DNA of 64,000 nt from contig NW_024571682.1 of NCBI RefSeq assembly GCF_018320785.1, forward strand, positions 1-64,000, written 5' to 3'. This DNA is from Cheilinus undulatus (lineage: Eukaryota; Chordata; Actinopteri; Labriformes; Labridae). A program made the position numbers and the translations under genes. This document shows positions 52,140 through 64,000 of this stretch, piece by piece. Positions within the stretch are counted from its first letter, which is position 1, and every line of letters begins with the position of its first letter. A model generated the notes under the pieces. It did no database searches. It was not told where the DNA came from and saw only the letters and a program-made list of their open reading frames with translations.

Positions 52140-54050
52140 ACCTCAGGCTGTAATAAACATGTTCAAGATGAATATAGAATTCCTCCAGTGAGTTCTGGGT
52201 CTACCCTGAGGTCTCCTCCTAGTTGGACATGCCCAGAAGACCTCCACAGGGAGACCCCCAGGAAGCATCCTGATCAAATCCCTGAACCAGCTCACCTGAC
52301 TCCTCTCATTTGAAGGAGCAGCAGCTCTACTCTGAGCTCCCTCCAGATGTCTGAACTCCTCACCCTCTCTCTAAGGCTGAGCTCAGCCATCCTCCGGAGC
52401 CGCTTGTATCTGCAGTCTCTTTGTTTTGGTCTCCACCCAAAGATCAGAGGAACAAAGATTGGCTTGTAGATCTAAAGCTTTGCCTTCTTCCTCAGCTCCC
52501 TCTTCACCATGACAGTCCAGCACAACGTCTCCAATCCTGCTGACTCTGCACCAATCTGTCCATCACTCTCACGCTCCGCTCTACCCTGACTGTGAACAAG
52601 ACCTTGAGATACCTGAACTCCGTTAATATCATTACCATGACATGTGGCTCTTGTGTTTTCATAGCTGCTGTTTTTATCAGGGATCACAGAGTGCTGCTGG
52701 TCTAAATCAGCTCTGTGTTGGTATGAATCAGACTCAGATTCTAGGAGGTAGTTGGTGAATTTAATGATTCTGTTGCTGATTTGGATTCAGAGAGGGAACT
52801 GACCCAGCTCTGCTCTGTAGCCGTGGTTTCAGCACTTCCTGTGGACTCTTCAAATGTTTTGACACAACTCCAGATGGACTCTCTCCACTGGGTTTGAGTC
52901 CCAGAGCTCTGCTTCCATTCATTCACCCCAAACTTTGCTTCCATATAGAAGGATTGCTTCAATGACACTTTGAAAGATCTTGATCCAAATCCTTACAGGG
53001 GGGTTTCAGCTGAAAAGAGTTTTTGTGATGCTGTAATAAGCTCTACCAGCTTCATCAGCCATTGAGGTCACAGCCTCAGAAAAATGTCCTGATGCACTAA
53101 TCACTAGACCCATGTAAGTGTACTCTGGAGACTGATCCAGAATTGTGTCTCTCAAACTGAATTGATGTTTTTGACTTTCTTTTCAAACATCATGATTGTA
53201 GTTTTCTCCAGATTCACACGGATCTTCCAGTTTTCACATGAAGGACATTTCAAAGCTCTTGTAGACCTTGTTCTGTTTGTGACAACAGTAGAAAGTCATC
53301 AGCATAGAAAAGACACTTCACCTCTTCTCCCTCTTAGTCCAGTCCTTGGGCTGAGGGATTCTCCACCAGTTTGGATAGATGGTGGATGTAAATGTTCAAA
53401 GGGTTGCTGATAGACTGCAGCCCTGATGGACACCACCACACTGTTTGAAAAATTCACTTCTATGTGGTCCAGTTTGAGCCGCACATTTGTTTTCAGAGTA
53501 TTAGTATTTGGTGAAGTCCTGATGGTTTCCTCCAGCTCCATTTTGGAGAAGCTGCTAGAAAAGACCATTGTGAACAGTCTGACCCCTCTGTCGTTAAGGT
53601 GGATACGCTCATACAGATGTTGGTCATCAGTGTTTTCATGGCATACCACACTCACATCAGACATCTGAGTGCAGCTCCTGAAGATCTCTGAGTTGATGGT
53701 TTTTCTTCTGTTCAGGTGAAGATCTGATGGAGGCAGTAATGTGGATCTGGTGAGCTCTGGTTGGAGAGAGACAGGTGTGTGTTTTGTGGGCTCTGGTTGG
53801 ACAGGAGAGGGGGTGTTGAGGTCAGTGAGCATGTTGGTGGGTTGACCTTGGAGGATGGAGAGGTGGCGTCCACTCTCTGATGATCCTCCTCCTGTTCTTG
53901 TGCTCCTCTGTTCTGGTAGATGTTGCTGATATCTTCTCTCAGTGTGCGGACCACCTGATGTCATCAGGGAGGTAAAGGTGCTGATCTGAAGGAGACAGGT
54001 AAACATGGAGGCCTAAGAATGATGACAACATGATGAGGATTTGAAGAAAA
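52140..54050 (-). pseudogene. Decayed LINE remnants (reverse transcriptase and possible esterase-like part)
   Basis: Read on the minus strand: about 53540-53640 encodes a short segment (QHLYERIHLNDRG) reminiscent of the histidine block of the SGNH-esterase-like domain in some LINEs. About 53150-53480 encodes a reverse transcriptase core with QGCSLSATLFNIYI and FYADDF, whose YADD codons lie at 53295-53306, then PEYTYMGLVISASG. About 52500-52640 encodes a LINE C-terminal piece (KRELRKKAKL), and 52140-52480 continues that 3' region. Frames change several times and stops interrupt. The C-terminal piece may come from a different LINE family than the YADD part. Confidence 0.7.
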
Positions 54051-54109
54051 ACAGCTGTTGTTTGAACTCTGACTTGTCAGGCCGCTGTGTCAGATGGAGT
54101 CAGTTTGAC

Positions 54110-57100
54110 TTTGGTCATGGGGGGTGTGGGGGTGTAAAGGGGAGAGCCTTCTGGGGCCCAGACACATGGGGGGCCATGGGGGTCAGCAAAATCATGGTCC
54201 ATTGTAACGTTAAGCTGTGATAACCATGTTTGATTTTGTCCTGAATGATAACCACTCTTATCAAAGCAACAAATATTTTCATTCATCTATGCTGTGTAGT
54301 ATACAGCCTTTTTCAAAATGTAAAACCCTTTCTTTAAAATATAATCAAAATGGGTTAAAAGTGGCAACACTGTGGGCCAGATCTACTAAGACCCCAATTT
54401 GCGTGTACTATCTAAAATTTTGCGTTTGGGGTTGGCGGTTTGCGGGTGATTTACCAAGAGTGAATGCGCAAATGACAAGAGGCGCAAACCTGTTGCAGGC
54501 ACGCCTGTTTAAATGAGGGTTTTGCGTGTGTCATGGTTTGCTGCATGAGAGCCGAACACGCAAAATGAAATTCGACCTTCCAGAATTAGAGGAGTTGATG
54601 GATGAAGCCTAACACTGAAATGAGCAACAGCAAAGAAGAAAAAGAGTTTTCCCTGTAGGATTAAGCGTCCTGGATCTGGGTGAGATCGTCTTGTTTTTGT
54701 ATTTTTTACCTGGTATACCACAATAATCAATACATCTCTCAAGAGAACGTAATGAGTTTAAAGCGCTTCCCATTTAATTAACACCTCCCAGAACAGAAGT
54801 CCACGTTGTGCATAAACTTAAATGAAAAGTAGGTCACAACAAAATGAAAGATTTTATCTCAGTCTTTATAATTTCATAATAAACTAAAAGTCCAAATCTA
54901 ACGGAAACAGCAACCGTTCTTGTAGGAGCACTTTCCCAGTGCAGTTTCCCAGTGACACATCCTCCTTATATTATCTCGTCTTATTTTATACATTATTTTA
55001 ACCACATATCAATACACAAAAATGACATCAACATACCAGAATGACAGTTGGTACCCACCTGTCATACCATTAAATATACTGGGAATATTTTCTTTTTAAC
55101 TGTACAAAGAAAACCTGCCGTTTTCCATCATTTCATTCATTACCATAAGTTCAAATTAAACTCATTTTCATTTCCTTTTTTTGGTGACGCTGTCGCTAGG
55201 CATTGTGTGATTCCTTCTCGTGGCTGGCTCCAAATCTGCTCTGAGTTCCTCCAACAGCTCCGAAATGGCAAGGCTGGATAGGCGATATGTTTTAATGACA
55301 GTTTCCTCATTCATTCCAAAAATGTTCACAAGAGGGTGAAAAATGCGTTCTCTGCGTCCTCTCTCATCGTTTCAGTGTCTCCTTCTTGCCACAATAACTG
55401 CAGCCATGCGTGCGCAATTACGCACAAACAGTTTGCACCTCCTTTTGAGACGTGCTGAACATAGACGCAGTTTCTATGAGCAAAATTGCTTTCAGGTTTG
55501 ATAAATCGCTTTGAGTGTGCTAAAATAATACATTTACATTTTTTCAGCTGATAACCTCATCATAACATAACCCAAACCTTACAGTACTGTGGAAATAATG
55601 AAATAATTATTGAAAATTGATCTTTAAAAAATCAACCTGACATCAGTCCTTACCTGTTCTCCTTTCTGAATCTATTATTATCAATAATATGATTTTTAGA
55701 CCTTACCTCACACCCTGAAGCTCCATCTGCCTCTCCTGTCTCTTCCCTGAATGTATGACAGTTCTTCTCTTGATAAAATTGTTTATGTTTAAAAAGTATT
55801 AATGGGTTAATACATGTTTCACTAATCAGTTTAAGACCTCACCTGAGCTTCCTCAGTCTCTCCACCTTTCATCGCTTCAACTGCCTCACTACTCTGTATT
55901 CTCCTGATAAGACATCATTGCACATTATATCTAATATAATGTCATACTTGTTGATAAATGGTTAAGTATGATCAGTGGCGCTGCCAGGATGACAATTGAA
56001 GGTACACAATAACCATTCCAGCGCATGAATGACACCCCTAGGACAAGAGCGCACCTACAAACAGGTGCAGAGAGAGAGAGAGAGAGAGAGAGAGACTAAG
56101 GCTGCAAGTACTGCACCAAATCTTAGATTAACCACATGCAGCCAGAAAACTGCCCCTAAAAACATCAGACAGCTTTAAGAGCAGCAAAGACAAGAGCAGC
56201 TAGAGTTACAAGAGAAATTCCAACACTTCAAGCCAGAAGATGGAAAATTCAGAGGACATGTGTATGCTACATGTAGGTCTCACGTTTTATGAACATTGCT
56301 GTGCGTTTTCCACTCTTACTATAGTTACTTCCAATGTTTTAAACTTGCGCCAGCTCATCCCTGGCGAGACAACGTAAAGAGTGATTTTGCATTAAAATGC
56401 TTGTGTTTTGTGTTGGTGGTTGTGTTGGGTGTATTGTGAGGGTTTTATGTGGATAAGGGATTGTTTGTGTGGTGTTTATGTTGTGCTTTGCTTGCGGCGG
56501 TTCCAGCACCGTGAATTAGAGTAGGGAGGGCTTTGGTGACTCCGCAGGCCGTGCCATCCAACTGTTTGTGTGTTTCTGTCAATAACCAGCGCTGAAGGGA
56601 CCATGTGGTAGTGGCATAATATTGATAGGGACGTGTCCCCAGCGTCCCTACCCAATTCTACGCCCCTGTTTGAAAGACGCAACCCTTAGCGCGCACTGTT
56701 AGTAGATCAGTTTGCACATTTTTTTGCGTCTGCAATGAGTTTGCACACGTTTTAATACACGCAAACCTTTAGTAGATCTGGCCCTGTGTTGACAGAAGCA
56801 ATAAAAAGGTAGAAAGATGCAAATATTGATCAAAGTGGCAACAAAAGACAGGTAAAGTAGTGAAATGGGGTTACAAATGGAAAAAAATAGGTTGAAAGTG
56901 GTAAAAATGGGAAAAACATGTTGAAATGTGTTTACAATTAGCAGAAATGGAGTGCTAGAGTGATGAACAGGAGTTAATATTTGTAAAAATGGGTCACAAA
57001 GGCAACAATAGCTGGAAAGTGTCAAAGACAAGCAGAAGCGGTGGTGAAATGGGATTCAAAAGTGGCTGAAATGGACAAAAAAAGTGATGAAAAGTGGTTG

Positions 57101-57470
57101 AAATGTGATCAAAATTGGTCAAAACTGGCAAAGTTTGGTGAAAATTGTGTAAAATTTATTAAAGCTGGCAAAGGATAGTGTAAAATCTGGTTAAAAGTAG
57201 CATGAATTTGGGATTTTCACATTGGCAAAAATGGGTAAGCAGAGGCAATAAATAGGCAAAGGACAGAAACATGGCTAAAAGTGGCTAAAACAGGAAGAAA
57301 AAGTGGTGAAAAGCGGTTAAAATGTGATAAAAATTGGAAAAAAGATGTTAGAAATTGGTAAAATTGTGTAAAATTGATGAATGCTGGCAAATTAAAGTAC
57401 AAAAGAGTTTTAAAATGTTTAAAAAGTGTCACAAATAAATGAATTCAACATCAGAACCCAATAATAGTTT
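54110..57470 (+). repeat. Interspersed repeat with TGGCAAAAATGGG array, copy C, interrupted
   Basis: The left part 54110-54373 matches 61365-61590 (copy D). The array of AAATGGG/AAAGTGG units resumes at 56785-57440. The 2.4 kb between them is a separate TIR element. Confidence 0.75.
54374..56784. mobile_element. TIR DNA element (GGGCCAGATCTACTAA ends), Harbinger-like
   Basis: Ends GGGCCAGATCTACTAAG and CTTTAGTAGATCTGGCCC, flanked by TGT on both sides (a possible 3-bp duplication). GCGCAAA/TTTGCGTG motifs recur near both ends. Terminal pattern and short duplication suggest PIF/Harbinger, but I recognise no transposase. About 55975-56665 may be a further insertion (ends ATCAGTGGCGCTGCCAGG and CTACGCCCCTG), with an (AG)n array at 56072-56094. 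Confidence 0.65.
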
Positions 57471-57479
57471 GACAGACTT

Positions 57480-58440
57480 TGAAGGTCTAAAATGAAGTCC
57501 AGTCAAACTTTATTTCTATAAACGTTTAAAACAACCACAGTTGACCAAAGTGCTGCACAGGCTGAAGACATAGAAGGCAATAAAACACAATACAAAATCA
57601 TTCTAATAATAATAAACAGTACAAATGAGAGCAGACAATGTCCAGATGTCAAAGCTCAGCTTGTATTAAAGCCAGTTCAAACAGGCGGGTCTGAAGCAAG
57701 GACTGAAAGTTTTCAATAGATGGAGCAGTTCTGAGCTAAACTGTTCCACATTCTTGGAGCGGCCACCACAAACGCTCTGTCACCTCGACTGTTGAGCTAC
57801 ACCTAGGAACATCTAAGAGCATCTGATGTGCTGACAGTGCTCTGACTGAAGCATGATGCTGCAACAACTCAGACTAGGATTGTGGGGCTAGACCGTGCAA
57901 TGTTTTCAAAAGCAGTCCAAGAATCTTAAACTGGATCCTGAAGCTGACAGGAAGCCAGTGGATGGACGCTAAAACTGGCGTGATATGATCACGTCGTCTC
58001 TTCCCTGTCAGAAGTGGGACTGTAGCAGAGGAGTACTGTCCCAAATGTAGAGAAAAAGTCCTCCCTGTAAGATCTGACTGGAACCACTTTAGGTAATTCC
58101 AACACATGCCTCAAGACCTGATAAAAGACTGTACTGTATCTCAAACCCAGCAGAGGGGCTTCTCTCCAGGGGGCGCTGTAGAGCCATGTTGTGATGCACA
58201 TGTGTGAAAACATTAGAACATGTCAATATTTGCTACCATTGAATTTTCTGACAGTGTTGGTGAGTTTCTGAGCGTGTTGAGGCCTCCAAAGTAGCCGCTC
58301 ATCTGACAGAAGAATAATAATCCCTTCAGTCTCAATGGGGGCCTCACTCTGAGGTCGGTGCTGGGGCCCTCATAATTGTTCAGGTCCATCCTGTTGATGC
58401 TGTGGTCCTTGTTAGTGAACGTGTGCTGAGTCTGCTTCAT
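57480..58440 (-). pseudogene. L2-type LINE 3' remnant
   Basis: Minus strand 57874-58000 encodes RDHITPVLASIHWLPVSFR and the following FKIL..LHGLAP, the hallmark C-terminal motif of fish L2-like LINE polyproteins. DNA to the left (57480-57870) resembles the LINE 3' untranslated tail, beginning CTTTATTTCTATA. The upstream reverse transcriptase is absent. Confidence 0.75.
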
Positions 58441-58797
58441 CTAAATGATTCTTTTCATCACTTTGACTACAAATTATAAGGCAAAGAAAATGAAGTTCAT
58501 GTCTTCATCTGTAGTTCTCATAGCTTCTCAGTTAACCCTTTCTTAACCCTTTACCTTTCTCTCTTCATGATCGTACATGTACAGGTTAGAAACACCTTCA
58601 TGAAGACTCTGTGAGACATGAGAAAACCACCTTTAAAGGGCTGTTACAACAATTATTCAACATCTGTGTGGGTTGCCACCTATCCTTCTCTCTGTAGCAG
58701 CCATCAACAATTGAATGAAGTCAAAAATGTGGTGGACATTTTGGAGATTCCAGCCTCCTTCAGATCAGGATCACTCCTTCTATTCAAATGGACATGG

Positions 58798-59642
58798 TGT
58801 CATGATCCAGGTTTTGATTTATTATGTTCTGAGTTTTCCTATGGTTATCCTTTGTGTATTCTGTGATTTCTAGTTTGACTTTGTATTTGGTTTAGTTCTT
58901 AGATGTTATCTGTAGCCCTTGTGTTTCCTTTGTTCAGCCTTTAGTGTTATATAGTCTTTGTGTTTCTGTGTATTTTGGGCTTTTGTTATTTTCCATGTGT
59001 CTAGTTTTTTATTGTATTAAGTTATTCCCTGTGTTCCATGTTTAGTTTTACTCCCTGTGTTTCTTGTATAGTTTATTCCCTATGCTTCTTGTTTAGTTAT
59101 TCCATGTTTAGATTTACTCCCTGTGTTTCATGTTCAGTTTTTCTCCCTGTGTTTGAGTTTCCCTCCTTGGTTCTTTGTATCCTCCTGTGTTTTCAATGTT
59201 TCTGTAGTTTAGCTTCTTGTGTCTGGGTTTCAGTCCTTGTGTGCTTCTTGTGTTAGGTTCCATGTTTCCTGTTTTATTTTGTAGTTGCCTTCCCTTGTGT
59301 GTGTGATTCCAGTTTTGCTTCCTGCCTGAGTTTCCCTCCACTTTGATTATCCTTCACCAGTTTCACCTGTGTCTGATTGTCCACACCTGTCTGCCATTGT
59401 TAATCACTCCCTGTGTATATAAGCTCTGTGTCTCCCTGTGTCTGTGTCGGTTTATTGCAAATGTCTTCCTCGTGCTAGCGCCTTGTGCTTCCTCGTGCTC
59501 CTTTGGATTTTGTTTTGTTTCTTTGATTTTGATTCCGGTGTTTAAGTTGTAAGTAGTTCGTTTGTTTGTTTGTTAATTAAATCCTTTTGTTTTATCTGCA
59601 TTTGGGTCCTCCCTTTTGAGTTTTTTCCTGAACCCCGTGACA
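58798..59642 (+). mobile_element. Solo LTR with 5-bp target duplication
   Basis: 845 bp starting TGTCATGATCC and ending CCCCGTGACA (TGT..ACA termini), flanked by CATGG at 58793-58797 and 59643-59647. It has a TATATAA box at 59416-59422 and, at about 59030-59160, several roughly 30-bp units of ACTCCCTGTGTTTC type. No internal retroelement coding sequence is next to it, so it is a recombined solo LTR. The 5-bp duplication fits Gypsy- or ERV-type elements. Confidence 0.85.
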
Positions 59643-59647
59643 CATGG

Positions 59648-60430
59648 CTCATTTACACGGAGTGACTTCTTTATAGTCCATTTATTTTCATCTAATAATA
59701 ATATAGTCCATTAATTCACCAGAACATTTACAGTTTACATTCTTTATCATACATTGTATATGGAGCACTGAGGCCTATTATTATACTGTAAAACACAATG
59801 GAGGGCTTTGATTTTGATCATTTCTGCTGTGCATGGGGCAAACTGGACAGATTTAGAGTTGATGTAGAGTGGACTATTAAAGTTAGGATTCTCCTGCATT
59901 GGTCCTGATGATGCTCAACAGCCACAGTGTTTCATTAGCACACATGTATAAGCTAATGGCAGCATAAGGCTGTGGAAACCCTGGGCTCATACTGACACAA
60001 AAGCACTCAGTCTAGTGACCAAACCAGGGGATTTTTCTGACAGGAAGTCAAAGGAATTTTGCTCACTGAAGGTCACTGAGACGTTCAGCGCCGTAAACAC
60101 TAAGACAGTCTCTGCAAGTGCAGCTTTTTGGCAGCAGCTCTGATCAAAAGTGAGCACCAGGCAAGGCTGAAAGTGGAGGATGAGCTGCTGTTACACAACC
60201 CTGCATCATCTGCATAGATGCAAACTCATAGTTCCACTAAATGAGAGCGTAGAGCATCAAATCAGCTAGTATTGGCATCAGGGTTCATCACTGAAACTAA
60301 ACAACTGATTGTCTGGGAAAGATGGATGTTTGAAAACATATGCAGACCAAAATATCACAAATATAAAAATGTTCATCTAAAAAGGCTTCAAGATTGGACA
60401 TAAATGTGTGAAAATATAGTTGTTAAAATC
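59648..60430. other. Intergenic DNA, nothing recognised
   Basis: No coding exon or definable repeat ends. Confidence 0.4.
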
Positions 60431-60469
60431 ATCATTTTTATGGGGGTGGGGGTCCATAGAATAAATGAT

Positions 60470-61060
60470 TTTCTCCTGGAGGAGGCTCACTTTCCCACAC
60501 TTTGAAACCCTCCTGCTCTACACCAACCAAAAATCTCTGTTCTTAGAAACAGAGATAAATCCAACTCATTTGCTTTGCAGTGTGGTTTTCACCAAGAGGA
60601 CCCACTGTCCCCCTCCCTGTTTAACACGGCACTGGAACCTTTGGGGGCCGGAATCAGAGAGCACCCAGACATCAACGGGATCAAGTCAGGCAAGACTGAG
60701 ACTTATGTGACTTTGTATGCTGATGACCTACTTGTCTGTTTGTCAGAGCCAGAAGTTTCTGTCCCGGTCCTCCTAGATTACATGAACTCCTTTGGGAGAA
60801 TCTCTGCTTACACCATAAATTAGAACAAGAGTGAATTTATGCCCATAGTGGATCACTTCAGTGAAGATTTCCTGCCTAAACTTTCCTTTAGAGGAGTGAG
60901 AGACTGTTTCACCTATTTTGGCCTTAAGATGACGAGGAATCCAAAACACCTTTTCAAATATCCTTTCTCTGAATCAACAGAGAAACTCAGGACTAACATG
61001 GAGAGCTGGAGGTCTCTGCCTCTCTTCAAAATCATCTGATCCAAACCTGGAGAATAAGAG
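60470..61060 (+). pseudogene. L1-type LINE reverse transcriptase fragment
   Basis: Encodes, with frameshifts, LLYTNQKS, then QEDPLSPSLFNTALEPLG, then TLYADDLLVCLS (YADD at 60716-60727), FGRISAYTIN and, after a stop, NKSEFMP and FTYFGLKMTRN. The order is that of L1-clade RT motifs. The 5' half of ORF2, the endonuclease and the C-terminus are missing. Confidence 0.85.
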
Positions 61061-61364
61061 AAGAATAGAAACTAGATGCTAAATGACAAATAATCCCGTG
61101 GTGAGCCAATGACCCTGGTTTAAACTGAACTAAATGGATTGTAGAGGAATAGCTACATTCAGCTCTTCAACAGAAAAAGCTCCATTTTAAGACTCTGAAG
61201 GAGAAAAGCTCTTTAAAAATGTGATTTTCACAGATATCTTCACAGACACAGTTATTCTGATAATCATATAAGAAATCAAACACACCTTGAGGATCCAATA
61301 CCGAGGTTATTTATTGGTGCATACCAAACTCATTCAAATATGGGAATTCTCTCTAAACTCAAGA

Positions 61365-62355
61365 GGGAGGGGAGAGCTTTCTGGGGCCGAGACACATGGA
61401 GGTCAGCAAAATCATGGTCCATTGTAGAGTGAAGCTGTGATAAACATATTATTATATTTAACCTTTAAAATAACCACTCTTATCAAAGCAACAAATATAT
61501 TTTTTATTAATTTGTGCCGTAGTATATAGCCTTCTTAAAAATGTAAATCCCTTTGCTTAAAAACAGAATTGGCAGAAATGGGTTAAATTGGCCAAAATGG
61601 GCATAACACACAGTGGAATGTGGTTAAAATGGGCAAAATGTGCATAAATAGAGGAAAGATGGGGTTATGGTGGCAATAATGGGTCAACAGAGGCAACAAT
61701 ATGTGGAAAGTGGCAAGAATTGGTTTAGGAATGGCAAAAACAGGCAGAAAAAAGTGGTGGAAAGAGGTACAAATTGACAAAAATAGGGCAAAAAATGTGA
61801 TAAAAATGGTCAAAACTGGTGAGAGAAAGTCATAAAAACAGGTAGGAATTTTGCATAACTGGTGTAAAGTGGCAAAAGTGGGTAAAAAAAAAAGGCAAAA
61901 ATGGGTCCAAATTGTGCAAAATCTATGAAAAATGGCAAATAATTATGTCAACATTTGGTGGGGAGAATGGTTAAATAGTGACAAATAAATACATCCTCCA
62001 CATTTCAGCTCCAAAATGAGGAAACTGTTATTCAGGACGCTAGCACCAATGCTACTGATAGCACCAATAAATCACAGCTGGAGAGGGCCATTCTCTGGGA
62101 CTGTCAGGGGCTCAGACACATCTGTGGGCAGACTTCCTGTTTACAGCTTTATTCAACATTACTTTGTTTTCTGTATCTCACTAAATGACCACGTTTTAAT
62201 TGACATTGAACTCATTTCATGCATATATTTTAATTACAATGGGCAAAATATACAATTTGAAATCACTGAAAAAATATTCCTAGTTTAAGGCATATGGCGA
62301 CCCCATCACAGTCTCTCACTGTCCCCAAGGGGGTCCTGACCCCTACATTGAGAAC
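61365..62355 (+). repeat. Interspersed repeat with TGGCAAAAATGGG array, copy D
   Basis: The most complete copy of the family: the AGCTTTCTGGGGCC start, CAGCAAAATCATGGTCC, the degenerate array at 61570-61920, a segment with GCTAGCACCAATGC and AATCACAGCTG, and the hAT-like end in GACCCCTACATTGAGAACCACTG. Confidence 0.75.
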
Positions 62356-62498
62356 CACTGCTCTACAGCAGCTGTCCTGATGACCACAGTGGTGGCATGT
62401 TTCCAACATCAATCTAGTTTTCTACTTTTCTCACCCTCAGCCCACACGGCTTCCTTCTTTCTCTCTGCTCCTCTCTTTGCTCATTTAACATCCAAATC

Positions 62499-64000
62499 AT
62501 CTTCTTTTTGTCCACTGATGCTGCGTCAACTTTACATTTCAGTCCTGCCTGGAAACTTTTACACTCTGGCTACCATGAGGGCATGATGACAGAAAAGACA
62601 TTTATTCAAAACAACTTAGCTGATCCAAAATGTTTTAAAACACTTTCTAAATCATTTTAAATAGCAAATAAGTATTATTAGCATTTTTAAAACTCATTTT
62701 CAGTGTTCAGTGGAGTGATGATCCATTCTGATTGGTCCAAACGGCTCATAGCTGACATTTGCCCTAATTCCTGATGGCCAGTCCATCACTGGTCCTACCA
62801 GTTTATGCAAAACTTGTTGCTTTAAGTCAGAACTGCACTCTTTCAATCAATAAGAGATCACAAAAACACACATGAAGATTTTTAGGGGCTTTAATCAACA
62901 CAAAATTCAAATACAAAAATAAACCAAATCAAGGCCACTTTATCGAGAATTTAAACATTTCCAAACACAATCAATGATTTTCAGCAAAGATGTCACACTT
63001 GATTAGTTTACAGCTAAAAATAAAACACAAAATCTTCCTAAACAGAAAAAGACAAATACCTGCAGCAAGCTCTGATAGAAAATTTCACATCCCACAGCCC
63101 TTTAAAGTCTCAGTGCAAATAAAAATGCATCAACACATCAGTTCAATTCATCCCTCTGAAGCCTTTAAACTGAAGGAAAACAGAGATATTAATGAAGGAA
63201 AGACAAAGGAGTCACAATTCATCATGAAAAAACAAACTTATTACAGTTCACTTGATCCTGCTTTCAAACAATACATTTCATGAATGTGACAGAAATAAGC
63301 AGAAATATTTACAACTTGAACTGGAAAACAAATGTGTGTAAGGTGTGTATTGTGTGAGTGTGAGTCCAGAGATACAACAGAGGCAAAACTTCAATCAACA
63401 GCCCGGGCTTTTATTAAGCTCCATCTATGAAATGACTCTGCCTTTATATGGGAAAGTCATCAACATTAGACCAACATTCAACTGTTTTCAAACTCAACTC
63501 AGACACTAGAAAGACGCCAAAGACTATCAACTGTTGAACTGACAGCAGAAAGAAGATTTACCTGTGAACAAAAGTCTCTTGATTTTCATCTGCCTGCTAT
63601 TTAAACACTAAACCCAAAGGGCTCTCTAACTGAGGCCTGCCTTTGCATTTCAAATGTCCACTAACACCAGGCTAGTAAGAGACTGAGCCTTCAACTCTGA
63701 TGGGCTTTTATTTGAAGACTGACGCTCTCATTGCTCATGTTGCTGTTATGTTTGATTGAATCAGACATTTTCTGGAAGTTTCTTTTAGCCTTCATTTATA
63801 AATGGAGTAGTAATCAGGCTCAAACCTCTGTCCAATGAATTAGAAACTATTGAAGAAGTCCTTCCAAAACTCACAGGAACCTGGAGTCAAACTGATTTCA
63901 CATCAGAGGATCAATGGAGGACAGTTTATCAGTGGAGAAGACCACCATCTTCACTCACACTTGGCACGCTTTGGGGCTCCAAACACACAATTTAGGGAGC
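62499..64000. repeat. Segmental duplication, copy 2, reaching the window edge
   Basis: Collinear and same-strand with 31634-33201 (GGGCTTTAATCAACACAAAA, CAGCCCGGGCTTTTATTAAG and CCAAACACACAATTTAGGGAG landmarks in order). Base 64000 corresponds to about 33202, which lies about 535 bases downstream of the class I stop codon in copy 1. Confidence 0.9.

Overview
The window is genomic DNA from a teleost fish, probably a percomorph. Two vertebrate genes with spliced exons can be read, both on the minus strand. The rest is AT-rich intron and intergenic DNA packed with fish repeat types: Tc1-like elements, hAT-type elements with 8-bp target duplications, L1/L2/RTE LINE remnants, a solo LTR and microsatellites. 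There is no sign of bacterial or viral coding organisation.

Layout. 1-11145: intergenic DNA downstream of the tubulin gene, with repeats and no supported gene. 11146-28410 (minus): a complete beta-tubulin gene, five coding exons and 444 codons, nearly identical to mammalian TUBB outside the C-terminal tail, with one intron more than the usual vertebrate four-exon plan. 28411-28760: its CpG-containing, TATA-less promoter with two CCAAT boxes. 28950-33735: Tc1 debris, then a tandemly repeated block forming the 3' flank of the next gene. 33736-46429 (minus): a complete MHC class I heavy-chain gene of the teleost classical (U-lineage) type, eight coding exons and 366 codons, with leader, alpha1, alpha2, alpha3, transmembrane and three tail exons; all residues that classically grip the peptide termini are present. 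46430-46628: its compact promoter (TATA, inverted CCAAT, CRE/X2-like site, IRF half-site), cut off on its far side by a hAT insertion. 46629-62490: intergenic DNA made almost wholly of nested and adjacent transposons. 62499-64000: a second copy of the DNA downstream of the class I gene (31634-33201). It implies that another class I gene on the same strand lies just past the right edge.

Context. In humans TUBB lies inside the MHC class I region, so beta-tubulin beside class I here fits an ancient MHC linkage and suggests the fish MHC class I core region. The two genes do not act in one pathway: tubulin builds microtubules, while the class I chain presents peptides to CD8 T cells with beta2-microglobulin. 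Their proximity is syntenic.

Most notable observations: a three-deep stack of hAT-type insertions in intron 1 of the class I gene, two levels with perfect 8-bp target duplications; a hAT element whose target duplication lies on the interferon-type half-site of the class I promoter; a GA/CT microsatellite that forms the polypyrimidine tract of the alpha2 exon; an extra phase-0 intron in beta-tubulin at a classic proto-splice site; and the right-edge duplication that predicts a neighbouring class I gene. I did not see a wholly new gene system.
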